The notes below the pieces were generated by a model. It was given only the letters and a program-made list of their open reading frames with translations, was not told the origin of the DNA and did not search any database. A stretch of 64,000 nt of DNA from an uncultured Porphyromonadaceae bacterium (GTDB taxonomy: Bacteria; Bacteroidota; Bacteroidia; Bacteroidales; Muribaculaceae), in contig CANRVB010000002.1 of assembly GCA_947643165.1 (NCBI GenBank), positions 157,763 through 221,762 of the forward strand, given 5' to 3'. Shown here piece by piece: positions 53,074-62,335 of the stretch; the stretch's first letter is position 1; each line of letters starts with the position of its first letter. The position numbers and the translations under genes are program-made.

Positions 53074-53784
53074 TCATAGTTTCATTTGAAATTGTATACC
53101 TGCGGCAACAGTAAGATCATTGCCCCATGAACGCGACGTGAACCGGCTGACATCTGTTGTCTTGTCGCGGACGGTTGTGACTGTCGCCGTGGAGGCTCTG
53201 AGCGGGCATCTGTACGATATGTCGAGAATAAGGCTGCAGATGCTGGATGTGCGGTAGCCTGCGGATATGCCGGGATTGAGGACAGGAGTGGTGATATTGC
53301 GGTCTATTGTTATGGATGAGCCATCTGCGGTAAACGGACTCCCGGTGCCTTTCTTTACGTGATACCATCCTATTCCGGCACGTGGGATCGCTATCCACCT
53401 GCCGTGTTGCAGCAGGTAGGAGCCACCGAGCGTGTATGAGGTGTGGATAGAACCGAAACCGGGCAGAAGTACGTTTGCAAGTGCTGTGGATATGCCCTCC
53501 AGCAGATTGTCGGTCTTCATGGGATAGATGGATAGTCCAACGTTGAAAAACACTGACCAACCATGACTCACGGGATAATGTATGCGTAAGTCAAACTGTG
53601 GGCATACATCCGGGCGCATACCGAAAACCTCCCTATGCCGGTTGCCGCCGGTATTGAAGTTGGTGCCAAGATTGAGCGACATCATGAAAGGGTCTTCCAT
53701 AGCTGCCGGACCGGATTCAGTCTGGGCAGATAATGCGGCAGGAATAGCCAACAATGCGGCTAATGTGATAATGTGTGATTTCAT
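53074..53784 (-). CDS. Outer-membrane beta-barrel protein, unknown function
   Basis: 236 residues with a signal peptide (about 1-20, ending LSAQ). The rest alternates hydrophobic and polar residues in strands with aromatic ends (FDLRIHYPVSHGWSVFFNVG, SYTLGGSYLLQHGRWIAIPR, LTVAAGIQFQMKL), as in small barrels of about eight strands. No enzymatic motif. It is a single gene between its own promoter and the ugd promoter. Confidence 0.65.
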   Translation of the reverse strand: MKSHIITLAALLAIPAALSAQTESGPAAMEDPFMMSLNLGTNFNTGGNRHREVFGMRPDVCPQFDLRIHYPVSHGWSVFFNVGLSIYPMKTDNLLEGISTALANVLLPGFGSIHTSYTLGGSYLLQHGRWIAIPRAGIGWYHVKKGTGSPFTADGSSITIDRNITTPVLNPGISAGYRTSSICSLILDISYRCPLRASTATVTTVRDKTTDVSRFTSRSWGNDLTVAAGIQFQMKL

Positions 53785-53811
53785 AACTGTAAATGATTAA
53801 GGTTCTATTCG

Positions 53812-53842
53812 CAAATTTATAGAATAATTTTAATATGACAAT
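53812..53842 (-). promoter_or_regulatory. Promoter of the outer-membrane barrel gene
   Basis: On the minus strand: ATTG (53839-53842), 19 bases, TAAATTTG (53812-53819). The leader is about 20 bases. Confidence 0.65.
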
Positions 53843-53920
53843 ACTTTTCGTGCGCAAACTAATTGGATCGGATCGTTGATGCTGACACAATAACCGGGGC
53901 CGCGCAACGTTACATTTTAT

Positions 53921-56338
53921 ATGTCGGGAATCGGAATCATACGGACTTTGATAGCGCTTATAGTCTGTCTTGTGCCATTGGTGGCTCAGGGAGGTCGGAT
54001 TGTAGTTAAAGGTATGGTGAGCGATGTCAACCGCAAGCCTATAGAGTTTGTGACTGTGAGGGTGGCAGGAAGCGCTACCGGCACTTATACCGGCAGCGAC
54101 GGTCGCTATAGCTTCAGTTGTGATGACGCCGATACGGTTGAGGTGGTTTTCAGCTGTATCGGATATGAGGATGTACGTCGCAAACTTATTGATCCACACG
54201 GAACTGTCACACTCAATCAGCTGCTTCGCCGTAAAGTGAAAGCTGTGGACGAGGTGGAGGTCGAGGGTATCAGGAAACAGACCGGTCAGATGTCGAGGAT
54301 CTCAGGTGCGGAGAGCTACAGACTTGCGGCCGATGCCACCGGAGGTAGCATTGAGTCAATGCTCACTACCATGGGCGGGGCCGTAAGCAATAATGAGCTT
54401 ACGAGCCGCTATAATGTGCGTGGCGGATCGTATGATGAAAACTCCGTGTATATCAACGGAATGGAGATATATAGGCCGCAGTTGGTCAACAGCGGGCAAC
54501 AGGAGGGACTGTCTGTGATCAATCCTGATATGGTGGCATCCATAGAGTTTTCCACAGGTGGCTTTGGCGCGGAATATGCCGACAAGATGTCGTCGGCTCT
54601 CGATATAGTGTATCGTGAGCCGGAGAGCGTGGAAGGGAGCGTGTCGTTAAGTCTGATGGGTGGATCCGCAGCATTCGGGCAGAGCTCAGGTGCTTTCAGT
54701 CAGCTGCATGGCGTGAGATACAGGCGCAATTCATCACTGTTGAGCTCTATGGAGACAAAAGGTGAGTACGATCCGCATTATTTTGATTATCAAACCAATA
54801 TGGTGCTGAAAATGTCAAGTAGGCTGAAAATGTCTGTACTTGGCAATATTTCAGTCAATCATTACAGGTTCACTCCATCCGACAGAACCACTTCGTTTGG
54901 CACACAGGACAATGCCAAACGGTTCAAGGTCTATTTTGACGGACACGAGAAAGACAGGTTTGAGACATACTTCGGCGGAGTGAGGGTAGACTATGCCGCG
55001 TCTGCCAGTACATTGCTGAGCATGCAGCTCACAGGATATCTGAGTGATGAACTTGTAAGTTGCGATATATCAGGTGAATACTGGCTTGATCAGGCTGGCG
55101 TGGCCGATCAGGACGGAGGGTCGATCGGGGGAGAACTCGGTATAGGTAGATATATGGAGCATGCCCGCGACCGGTTGAGGACATCGGTTATGGCGGCTGG
55201 ACTGCGTGGTGAGACCGTACTTGGGCGGCACAACCGTCTGTTATACGGACTCAGCGTGGAGCATGACAGGGTGATGGAAAGAGCGAGGGAATGGGAGATG
55301 AGAGATTCGGCCGGTTACTCAATTCCTGATAATGAGGAGGTTGTGAGGATGATATATACGTTGAGTTCGCGTCATGATCTATCCGCGAATCGCGTAAGTG
55401 CCTTTGTTTCAGACGCGATAAAGCATCAGGGATATGGCGGTTTCTGGAATGTAACTGCCGGAGTAAGAGCAAGTTATCATAGCGTTAATAAGGAGCTGAT
55501 AGTGAGTCCGCGTGTGTCGGCCGGATTTATACCCGACGGTTGCCGTGACCTGGCTCTGAGAGTGGCGGCAGGCATTTACTATCAGTCGCCTTTCTACAAG
55601 GAAATGCGCATGATAGAGGCTGATAATCAAGGTAATAGCCAAGTGATACTTAACCGTGATATAAAGTCGCCACGCAGCATTCACGTCATAGCAGGGGGTG
55701 ACTATGTGTTCAGGGCACTGGACCGTCCGTTCAGGTTGTCGGGGGAGGTTTATTATAAAAAAATGGATCGGATAATTCCGTATGAGACTGATAATCTGAA
55801 GGTTGTGTATTCAGGACGTAACGAGGCTTCGGGATATGCCACTGGCCTGGATATCAGGCTGTTCGGTCAGTTTGTGCCTGGCAGTGATTCGTGGCTGAGT
55901 CTGTCGCTGATGAAAAGTGAGGAGGCGCTGAGAGGCGTGCAAGTGCCTGGTGCAGTGGACTGTAGGTATGGGGTTGGGGTGTATATCACGGATTACTTCC
56001 CGAAGCTGCCCCGGTTGAAGTTTTCGCTGAGGGGTGTGCTGAATGACGGACTGCCTATGACTGCACCGAGGGTGAGCCGCGATGAGTGGTACTTCCGGGC
56101 ACCGGCCTATAAGCGTGTGGATGTGGGACTTATGTATGGAATAGTGATCGATGAGAGCGGGTCGGGAAGGCGCCGTGCGGTGAAAAATATGTGGGTCGGA
56201 GTGGATGTTTTCAATCTGTTTGACGTGAGCAATGTGAGCTCATATTATTGGGTGACGGATGTGAACAATATACAGTATGCAGTGCCTAATTATCTGACAC
56301 GCAGGCAGATATCCGCGAGATTGACAATGAGCTTCTGA
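53921..56338 (+). CDS. Orphan TonB-dependent receptor with CarboxypepD_reg domain
   Basis: 805 residues. Signal peptide about 1-24; CarboxypepD_reg domain about 27-105 (VKGMVSDVNRKPIEFVTVRV, FSCIGYEDVRRKL); plug from about 120 (SIESMLTTMGGAVSNNELTS, RYNVRGGSYDENSVYINGME); barrel to the end (RRQISARLTMSF). No STN domain, so no sigma signalling, and no SusD partner or ABC genes nearby. It resembles FecA/CirA-like receptors more than SusC. Substrate unknown. Confidence 0.9.
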   Translation: MSGIGIIRTLIALIVCLVPLVAQGGRIVVKGMVSDVNRKPIEFVTVRVAGSATGTYTGSDGRYSFSCDDADTVEVVFSCIGYEDVRRKLIDPHGTVTLNQLLRRKVKAVDEVEVEGIRKQTGQMSRISGAESYRLAADATGGSIESMLTTMGGAVSNNELTSRYNVRGGSYDENSVYINGMEIYRPQLVNSGQQEGLSVINPDMVASIEFSTGGFGAEYADKMSSALDIVYREPESVEGSVSLSLMGGSAAFGQSSGAFSQLHGVRYRRNSSLLSSMETKGEYDPHYFDYQTNMVLKMSSRLKMSVLGNISVNHYRFTPSDRTTSFGTQDNAKRFKVYFDGHEKDRFETYFGGVRVDYAASASTLLSMQLTGYLSDELVSCDISGEYWLDQAGVADQDGGSIGGELGIGRYMEHARDRLRTSVMAAGLRGETVLGRHNRLLYGLSVEHDRVMERAREWEMRDSAGYSIPDNEEVVRMIYTLSSRHDLSANRVSAFVSDAIKHQGYGGFWNVTAGVRASYHSVNKELIVSPRVSAGFIPDGCRDLALRVAAGIYYQSPFYKEMRMIEADNQGNSQVILNRDIKSPRSIHVIAGGDYVFRALDRPFRLSGEVYYKKMDRIIPYETDNLKVVYSGRNEASGYATGLDIRLFGQFVPGSDSWLSLSLMKSEEALRGVQVPGAVDCRYGVGVYITDYFPKLPRLKFSLRGVLNDGLPMTAPRVSRDEWYFRAPAYKRVDVGLMYGIVIDESGSGRRRAVKNMWVGVDVFNLFDVSNVSSYYWVTDVNNIQYAVPNYLTRRQISARLTMSF

Positions 56339-56474
56339 AAAAAATATTTCAGAACCGGCAAAAATGGGCGTAATGTACTGAACAATAGGTTGATAGCGAA
56401 AAATGAAGGTTCGGCAAGGTTGGTACGGGCTGATGAGACCGAAACAATGAATGCGAAAGTACAATAAATTTTTG

Positions 56475-56482
56475 TAAATTTG
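56475..56482 (+). promoter_or_regulatory. -7 box of the dxs operon
   Basis: TAAATTTG at 56475-56482. A TTG inside it (56480) would extend the next gene and is rejected. No standard -33 is seen. Confidence 0.6.
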
Positions 56483-56509
56483 CGAGCATTTATATGCTAT
56501 CTACCCTAT

Positions 56510-56677
56510 ATGAAAGGAACAACTATATTCCGGCTGGTGTGCCTTGTGACTCTATGGCTGTTGCTGTGCTATCTGCTGATAGTGTCGCAGCCGTTCACAC
56601 TCCGTGTGGCTTTTGTGATAGTAGCGTCGGGCATAGTAGTGTTTGTTCCGTGCTGGAAGAAGTATATCAAGAAATGA
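56510..56677 (+). CDS. Small two-helix membrane protein
   Basis: 55 residues with two hydrophobic segments (about 7-23 and 29-47), joined by a short loop, and a basic end PCWKKYIKK. It is 13 bases before dxs and shares its promoter. I do not recognise the family. The spacing and the lack of a second promoter suggest it is a real first gene of the operon rather than a chance frame. Confidence 0.6.
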   Translation: MKGTTIFRLVCLVTLWLLLCYLLIVSQPFTLRVAFVIVASGIVVFVPCWKKYIKK

Positions 56678-56690
56678 ACCTCAAGGAAGG

Positions 56691-58679
56691 ATGACGACAG
56701 AACCCACAGAAATATTGACAGACCCGGAAGCCGAGGCATCGATTACAGCACATCCGCTGGACAGCGGGGTGTATCCGTTGCTCAGCAAGATATCGGCGCC
56801 GGCTGATCTGAGAAAGCTCAATATAGAGGAGCTTGAGTCATTGTGCAAGGAGATACGCAGATTTCTGATAGAGAGTCTGAGCGTGAATCCGGGACATTTC
56901 GCGTCGAGCATGGGAGCTGTGGAGCTTACTGTAGCGCTGCACTATGTGTTTGACACGCCGGAGGACAGGATAGTGTGGGATGTGGGTCATCAGGCGTATG
57001 TCCACAAGCTGCTGACAGGCCGTGCGCCGTATTTCTACTCGAACAGGAAGTTAGGCGGTCTGAGCGGATTCCCGAATCCGGCGGAGAGCCGTTATGATAC
57101 GTTCACGGCGGGTCATGCGAGCAATTCCATATCGGCGGCACTCGGGATGGCCACGGCGTCGAAGCTGTCGGAGGCGAATGACCGGAATGTAGTGGCAGTG
57201 ATAGGCGATGCGTCGATAAGCGGCGGCCTAGCGTTCGAGGGTATCAACAATGCGGCCAATTCGGGTAGCAATCTGCTGATAATACTGAACGACAATGATA
57301 TGTCGATAGACCGTAATGTAGGCTCGCTGAACAACTATCTGGTGCACATAAATACTTCGAAGGCATACAATACGTTCAGATACAGGACGTTCAGGACCTT
57401 GAGCAAGCTGCATCTGGTGAATGAGAGCAAGCGCGGGCGCATATTGCGGTTCAACAATTCGCTCAAATCGCTTCTGAGCAAGGAGCAGAATATATTCGAG
57501 GGACTCAACATAAGGTATTTCGGGCCTTTCGACGGTCATGATCTGGCCAGGATAATACGTGTGATGACTGACATCAGGGACATGAAGGGTCCGAGGATGC
57601 TGCATCTGCGTACGGTGAAGGGGCGCGGTTACGAGCCTGCGGAGAAGGATCCGGCCAACTGGCATGCACCGGGCAAGTTTGACGCGGCCAGGGGTGTGCG
57701 CGAGGCAACGGTAGAGACCGGCAATCATAAGCCCAAGTGGCAGGATGTGTTCGGCAAGACCTTGACGGAGCTTGCGGGGACCAACGGCCGCATAGCCGCT
57801 ATAACGGCGGCGATGCCGTCGGGCACGTCGGTGTCGATGATGCAGGCGGCCTATCCTGAGAGGAGCTTTGATGTGGGTATATCGGAGGGACATGCGGTGA
57901 CTTTTGCGGGAGGTATGGCCAAGGAGGGTATGCTTCCGTATGTGGCGATATATTCGTCGTTTCTTCAGCGCAGTTATGACCATATAATACATGATGTGGC
58001 GATACAGGGTCTGCCTGTGACGCTGTGCATAGACCGTGCTGGTCTGGTAGGAGAGGACGGAGTGACGCATCATGGTGTGTATGATGTGGCATTCCTGCGA
58101 AATATACCGGGAATGACAGTGGCGGCTCCGCGTGATGCACGCTGGCTGAGACGATTGCTCAGAGTGTCGCAGCTGGAAGGGCGCAAGGGTGCCATGGCGA
58201 TAAGATATCCGCGAGGCAGTGCGGTGATCGGCCCTGATGACCAGGCGAAGCTGCCTGAAGAGGGCTTCGAGATGATAGGCCGCGGCGAGAAGCTGAAGGA
58301 TGGCAAGGATATGAGCATACTGTCGCTCGGACCGATAGCCACGGAGGTGAGCCGTGCCATAGAGATACTTGAGGAGAGAAGGATAGACGCGGCGCATTAT
58401 GACATGGTGTTCGCGAATCCGCTTGACGAGAGTATCCTGCATGAAGTGGGCCGCAAGGGCAAGCCGATAGTGACGGTAGAGGATGGCACGGTGGCCGGAG
58501 GCATGGGTTCGGCTGTACTGGAATGGATGAGTGACCATGGGTACAGCGTGAAACTATCGCGCGTAGGAATTCCGGTGAAATTCGTGGGTCACGGCAGTCC
58601 TTCGGAGCTGTACAGGCTGTGCGGAATGGACGGTGAGTCGATAGCCCGCAAAGCGGTCGAACTGACAGAAAACAAATAG
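56691..58679 (+). CDS. dxs: 1-deoxy-D-xylulose-5-phosphate synthase
   Basis: Dxs joins pyruvate and glyceraldehyde 3-phosphate with thiamine diphosphate and feeds isoprenoid, thiamine and B6 synthesis. 662 residues from the ATG at 56691, preceded by AAGGAAGG. The TPP domain has VWDVGHQAYVHKLLTGR, GDASISGGLAFEGINNA (usually GDG) and LNDNDMSID; the transketolase domain has DVGISEGHAVTFAGGMA and the C-terminal block TVEDGTVAGGMGSAV. The N-terminal 30 residues are an extension. It is followed by trkA after 10 bases. Codons end mostly in G, and Ile is mostly ATA. Confidence 0.96.
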   Translation: MTTEPTEILTDPEAEASITAHPLDSGVYPLLSKISAPADLRKLNIEELESLCKEIRRFLIESLSVNPGHFASSMGAVELTVALHYVFDTPEDRIVWDVGHQAYVHKLLTGRAPYFYSNRKLGGLSGFPNPAESRYDTFTAGHASNSISAALGMATASKLSEANDRNVVAVIGDASISGGLAFEGINNAANSGSNLLIILNDNDMSIDRNVGSLNNYLVHINTSKAYNTFRYRTFRTLSKLHLVNESKRGRILRFNNSLKSLLSKEQNIFEGLNIRYFGPFDGHDLARIIRVMTDIRDMKGPRMLHLRTVKGRGYEPAEKDPANWHAPGKFDAARGVREATVETGNHKPKWQDVFGKTLTELAGTNGRIAAITAAMPSGTSVSMMQAAYPERSFDVGISEGHAVTFAGGMAKEGMLPYVAIYSSFLQRSYDHIIHDVAIQGLPVTLCIDRAGLVGEDGVTHHGVYDVAFLRNIPGMTVAAPRDARWLRRLLRVSQLEGRKGAMAIRYPRGSAVIGPDDQAKLPEEGFEMIGRGEKLKDGKDMSILSLGPIATEVSRAIEILEERRIDAAHYDMVFANPLDESILHEVGRKGKPIVTVEDGTVAGGMGSAVLEWMSDHGYSVKLSRVGIPVKFVGHGSPSELYRLCGMDGESIARKAVELTENK

Positions 58680-58689
58680 GAAATCAAGA

Positions 58690-60033
58690 ATGAGGATATT
58701 GATAGTAGGAGCGGGCGAGGTAGGAACGCATCTTGCCAAACTGTTGTCGCGCGAGGAGCAGGAAGTGACTATTCTTGACAGCGACAATGACAAGCTTGCG
58801 GCTCTCGACGCGAACTACAATCTTCTGACATACAGAGGCCTGCCGACGGCATTCAGCGATCTGCAGGCCGCAGGGGCCGCGGAATGCGACCTGTTTATAG
58901 CCGTAACGACCTCGGAGACAGCCAATCTGGTGGCGTGCAGCATAGCGAAGGGTCTCGGAGCGAAGCAGACGGTGGCCCGAATAGACAATTACGAGTATAT
59001 GAAGCGTGAGCACCGGGAGTATTTCATGCGACTCGGTGTGAACCATCTGATATATCCGGAGTATCTGGCGGCACGCGAGATAGCGTCGGGACTGAAGCAC
59101 AGCTGGGCCAGATCGTGGTTTGAGATACACGGTGGGCAGCTGATAGTGATAGGCGTGAAGATACGCGAGAGTTCGAGGCTATGCGGGCGCCAGCTGAAGG
59201 AGCTTGCGTCGGAGCACAGATTCTTTCACGTGTCGGCGATAAAGCATGGACATGAGACCATAATACCCCGAGGCGATGACCGTCTGATAGACGGTGATAT
59301 AGTGTATTTCACGACAAGGCCGGAGTATGTGGATGAGCTTCGTGAGATATGCGGCAAGCGTTCGGGCGAGGTGAAGCGAGTGCTGGTGGTAGGCGGAAGC
59401 CGTATAGCTGTCAGGCTTGTGCATCTGGCGGGGAAGGATGACTACAGGTTCAAGATCATCGAGGCTGACAGGAAGCGGTGCGAGTGGCTTGCGGAGCGCT
59501 GTCCGGATGCGAAGATAGTGCATGGCGACGGCCGTGACACGGAGCTGCTGCTGGAAGAGGGCGGTCCGCAGTTCGAGGCGTTTGTGGCTCTGACGGGCAG
59601 CAGCGAGGCGAACATACTGTCGTCGCTGACGGGTAAGGAAATGGGTGCCCGAAAGACGATAGCCGAGGTGGAGAACCTGCAGTTCATATCGGCGGCCGAG
59701 AATCTGAATATCGGAACGATAATAAACAAGAAGCTGCTGGCATCGGGCAAAATATTCCAGATACTGCTTGAGGCGGACGCGGAGTCGACCAAGTTTATGG
59801 CGCTCGCGGACGCTGATGTTGCCGAGATAGAGGCGAAGCCGGGGTCGAAGATCACGCGTGCGCGTGTGAGGGATCTGAAGCTGAGCCACGACATGACCAT
59901 AGCGGGTCTGATAAGGAATGAGCGCGGAATGCTTGTTGACGGTAATACGATAATAGAGGCGGGAGACCATGTGGTGGTGTTCTGTCTGTCGGGAGCCATA
60001 CACAAGGTGGAGCGCCTGTTTGTAGAACGATAA
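58690..60033 (+). CDS. trkA: Trk potassium system regulatory protein TrkA
   Basis: 447 residues, two RCK units: Rossmann 1 (LIVGAGEVGTHLAKLLSREE) with its C-domain (about 140-225), Rossmann 2 (VLVVGGSRIAVRLVHLAGKD) with its C-domain (about 365-447). It binds NAD(H)/ATP and gates TrkH. It lies between dxs and trkH with short gaps (10 and 21 bases). Confidence 0.95.
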   Translation: MRILIVGAGEVGTHLAKLLSREEQEVTILDSDNDKLAALDANYNLLTYRGLPTAFSDLQAAGAAECDLFIAVTTSETANLVACSIAKGLGAKQTVARIDNYEYMKREHREYFMRLGVNHLIYPEYLAAREIASGLKHSWARSWFEIHGGQLIVIGVKIRESSRLCGRQLKELASEHRFFHVSAIKHGHETIIPRGDDRLIDGDIVYFTTRPEYVDELREICGKRSGEVKRVLVVGGSRIAVRLVHLAGKDDYRFKIIEADRKRCEWLAERCPDAKIVHGDGRDTELLLEEGGPQFEAFVALTGSSEANILSSLTGKEMGARKTIAEVENLQFISAAENLNIGTIINKKLLASGKIFQILLEADAESTKFMALADADVAEIEAKPGSKITRARVRDLKLSHDMTIAGLIRNERGMLVDGNTIIEAGDHVVVFCLSGAIHKVERLFVER

Positions 60034-60054
60034 TAGAAGTCAATAGAGAAAAGG

Positions 60055-61545
60055 ATGATGGTGCACGCACACAGAATGGCGAGAAACATCAATACGCAGA
60101 TGCTCGTGAGGGTGATGGGGCGGTTGCTTCTGATAGAGGCGATGTTCATGCTTGCGCCGTTGCTGGCGTCGTTTGTGTGGGGCGGAGGCAAGGATTCACT
60201 TCCGTTCGTGATATCGATATGCGCGGCTCTGTCGGTAGGGATTCCTGTGGAGGTGTTTGTGAGGCCGACGACGACTGATATGTACAGGCGCGAGGGTTTT
60301 CTGCTGACGGCGCTTGTGTGGGTGGTGTTCTCGGCTTTCGGGATGCTGCCGTTCGTGCTGTGCTCGACGCCTCTGACGATAAGCGAGGCGTTTTTCGAGG
60401 CTATGTCGGGTTTCACGACGACGGGAGCGACAGTGCTGCCGTCGGTGAGCCATCTGAGCCATTCGATACTGCTGTGGCGATGTCTGATGCAATGGCTGGG
60501 GGGCATGGGTATAATACTGTTCACACTGGCCGTGCTGCCGTCGCTGAATCATGCGGGGGGCATGCAGATGTTTAACGCGGAGGTGACGGGCATAACGCAT
60601 GACAAGATACGTCCGAGGATATCGCAGACGGCAAAGGGGCTGTGGGGGATATATTTCCTGCTGACGGTATTGCTGTTTTTTTTGCTGTGGATAGGTCCGA
60701 TGGATATGTTCGAGAGTCTGTGCCACGCGATGTCGTCGATATCGACGGGTGGATTTTCGACGAATGACAATTCGATAGGGGGATGGAACTCGCCGTATGT
60801 GATGATAGTCCTGACGATATTCATGTTTTTAGGTGGTGTGAACTTTGTGCTGATGTTCAAGGTGGCGTCGCAGCGCAGGCTTTCGCCTCTGTGGAGCAAT
60901 GATGTGTTCAAGACATATCTGATGATAATAGGTGGGGCGCTGGTGCTGTTTGATGTGGCGATATTGATAAACGGGTGCTATGACGGGATTTCGTCGATGA
61001 CGATAGATCCGCTGTTTCAGATAGTATCGACGATAACGTCGACGGGCTATACGGCCGACCGGTTTGAGCTGTGGGGCCCGTTTGTGATGGCGTTGACGTT
61101 CATGCTGATGTTTTTCGGGTCGTGCGCGGGTTCGACGAGCGGAGGCGCTAAGATAGACCGATTGCTGTATCTGCTGAAGAATTGCGGGAACGAGCTTCAG
61201 CGTGTGCTGCATCCGAACGAGGTGCAGAGTGTGAGGATAAACGACAGGGTGGTTCCGCCGTATATAGTGAACAAGGTGATAGCGTTTCTGTGTATATATG
61301 TGCTGATAATAATGGTAGGCGGTATAGTTCTGACGGCTCTGGGGATTCCGCTTGTGGATGCGTTTTTCAGCAGTTTCAGCTGTCTGAGCAATACGGGTCT
61401 GGGCGCGGGCGTGACGGGTTATGGGTCGAGCTATGAGGTGATACCTGTTCCGGGACTGTGGGTGCTGTCGTTTCTGATGCTTGTAGGTAGGCTTGAGCTG
61501 TTCACTGTGCTGGTGCTGTTCACGCGCGGGTTCTGGCGCCGGTGA
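60055..61545 (+). CDS. trkH: Trk potassium transporter TrkH
   Basis: 496 residues with about ten membrane helices. Four pore loops carry the selectivity residues: EAMSGFTTTGATV, ISTGGFSTND, TITSTGYTADRF and FSCLSNTGLGAG, the first two close to the classical T-T-G motif. It imports K+ and is gated by TrkA. Isoleucine is almost always ATA, the extreme case in this window. Confidence 0.95.
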   Translation: MMVHAHRMARNINTQMLVRVMGRLLLIEAMFMLAPLLASFVWGGGKDSLPFVISICAALSVGIPVEVFVRPTTTDMYRREGFLLTALVWVVFSAFGMLPFVLCSTPLTISEAFFEAMSGFTTTGATVLPSVSHLSHSILLWRCLMQWLGGMGIILFTLAVLPSLNHAGGMQMFNAEVTGITHDKIRPRISQTAKGLWGIYFLLTVLLFFLLWIGPMDMFESLCHAMSSISTGGFSTNDNSIGGWNSPYVMIVLTIFMFLGGVNFVLMFKVASQRRLSPLWSNDVFKTYLMIIGGALVLFDVAILINGCYDGISSMTIDPLFQIVSTITSTGYTADRFELWGPFVMALTFMLMFFGSCAGSTSGGAKIDRLLYLLKNCGNELQRVLHPNEVQSVRINDRVVPPYIVNKVIAFLCIYVLIIMVGGIVLTALGIPLVDAFFSSFSCLSNTGLGAGVTGYGSSYEVIPVPGLWVLSFLMLVGRLELFTVLVLFTRGFWRR

Positions 61546-61677
61546 GGGCGGGGTGTGCGAGTTTTTTTGAGAAAAAACGGGGTGGATGCTGTAACAATCC
61601 GCCGATGCGTACGTCTAAATAACAAGAGGGGGCGGGAACAGAGTGCCCTTTTGAGAAACCAATAATTGATCAATGGA

Positions 61678-62184
61678 ATGAAAAAGATGTGTAAGAAGAT
61701 GATGGCTGCCGGTGTGGCCGCCGGTGTGCTGCTTATGATGGCGTCGTCGTGTGTGTCGAAGAGCGAGCGATTTGAAGCGGTAGCGGATATAGAGGGTGTG
61801 CAGGCTCTGAGCGTGGGGTCGGCTGTGACGGGTCTCGCGAATGTGGCTCTGAAGAGTGACAGGAGCGGGAAGGATGATAAGGAAGCGGGCGATATGTCGC
61901 GGTATATGAAGTCGATAGACAATATAGAGATAGTGAACTGCGAGAATGAGGTGAGTGTGGATGAGGTGAGGAGAAAGTGTGACTCGATCATAGCGGTGAT
62001 GGATTATCTGCCTGTGAGGAGCCGTACGGAGGGTGATGTAAAGGTGAGGATATATACGGGTCCGGCGGAGAATGAGGAGTCGGACGGTATAATCCTGACG
62101 GAGGATGGCGGCGGATCGTATCAACTTGTGTATGTGAGCGGAAAGGTGGATATGAAGAAGTTGCTGCGTGAGTTTGCGGAATGA
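61678..62184 (+). CDS. DUF4252-like lipoprotein
   Basis: 168 residues, lipobox ASSC (Cys25) after a hydrophobic MMAAGVAAGVLLMM. Then a soluble, charged domain (FEAVADIEGVQALSVGSAV, IVNCENEVSVDEVRRKCDSI, QLVYVSGKVDMKKLLREF) like the Bacteroidetes DUF4252 group. Its function is unknown. It lies 132 bases after trkH with no promoter box or terminator clearly seen. Confidence 0.6.
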   Translation: MKKMCKKMMAAGVAAGVLLMMASSCVSKSERFEAVADIEGVQALSVGSAVTGLANVALKSDRSGKDDKEAGDMSRYMKSIDNIEIVNCENEVSVDEVRRKCDSIIAVMDYLPVRSRTEGDVKVRIYTGPAENEESDGIILTEDGGGSYQLVYVSGKVDMKKLLREFAE

Positions 62185-62262
62185 GGGTGTGACCGGGAGT
62201 GACATTTCCGGAAAAATCGGAGCAAAAGGGATATTTCGCATAAAAAGGGGAGGGCAAGGTTG

Positions 62263-62302
62263 TAACTTTGCGGAGTGAAGTCGAAAATATTGATTATATT
62301 TG
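62263..62302 (+). promoter_or_regulatory. Two candidate -7 boxes upstream of the thioredoxin-like gene
   Basis: TAACTTTG (62263-62270) and TATATTTG (62295-62302) lie 32 bases apart, so the gene may have two starts of transcription. Neither has a clean -33. Confidence 0.5.
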
Positions 62303-62335
62303 CGGCCACGAAGAAATAATTTAAAACGGAAACGT

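Noticed and set aside
57228..58538. A 436-codon open frame on the minus strand across dxs
   Set aside because: It lies fully antisense to dxs, has no known motif and is rich in His/Arg/Tyr; it is a side effect of the G-ending codon bias of dxs.
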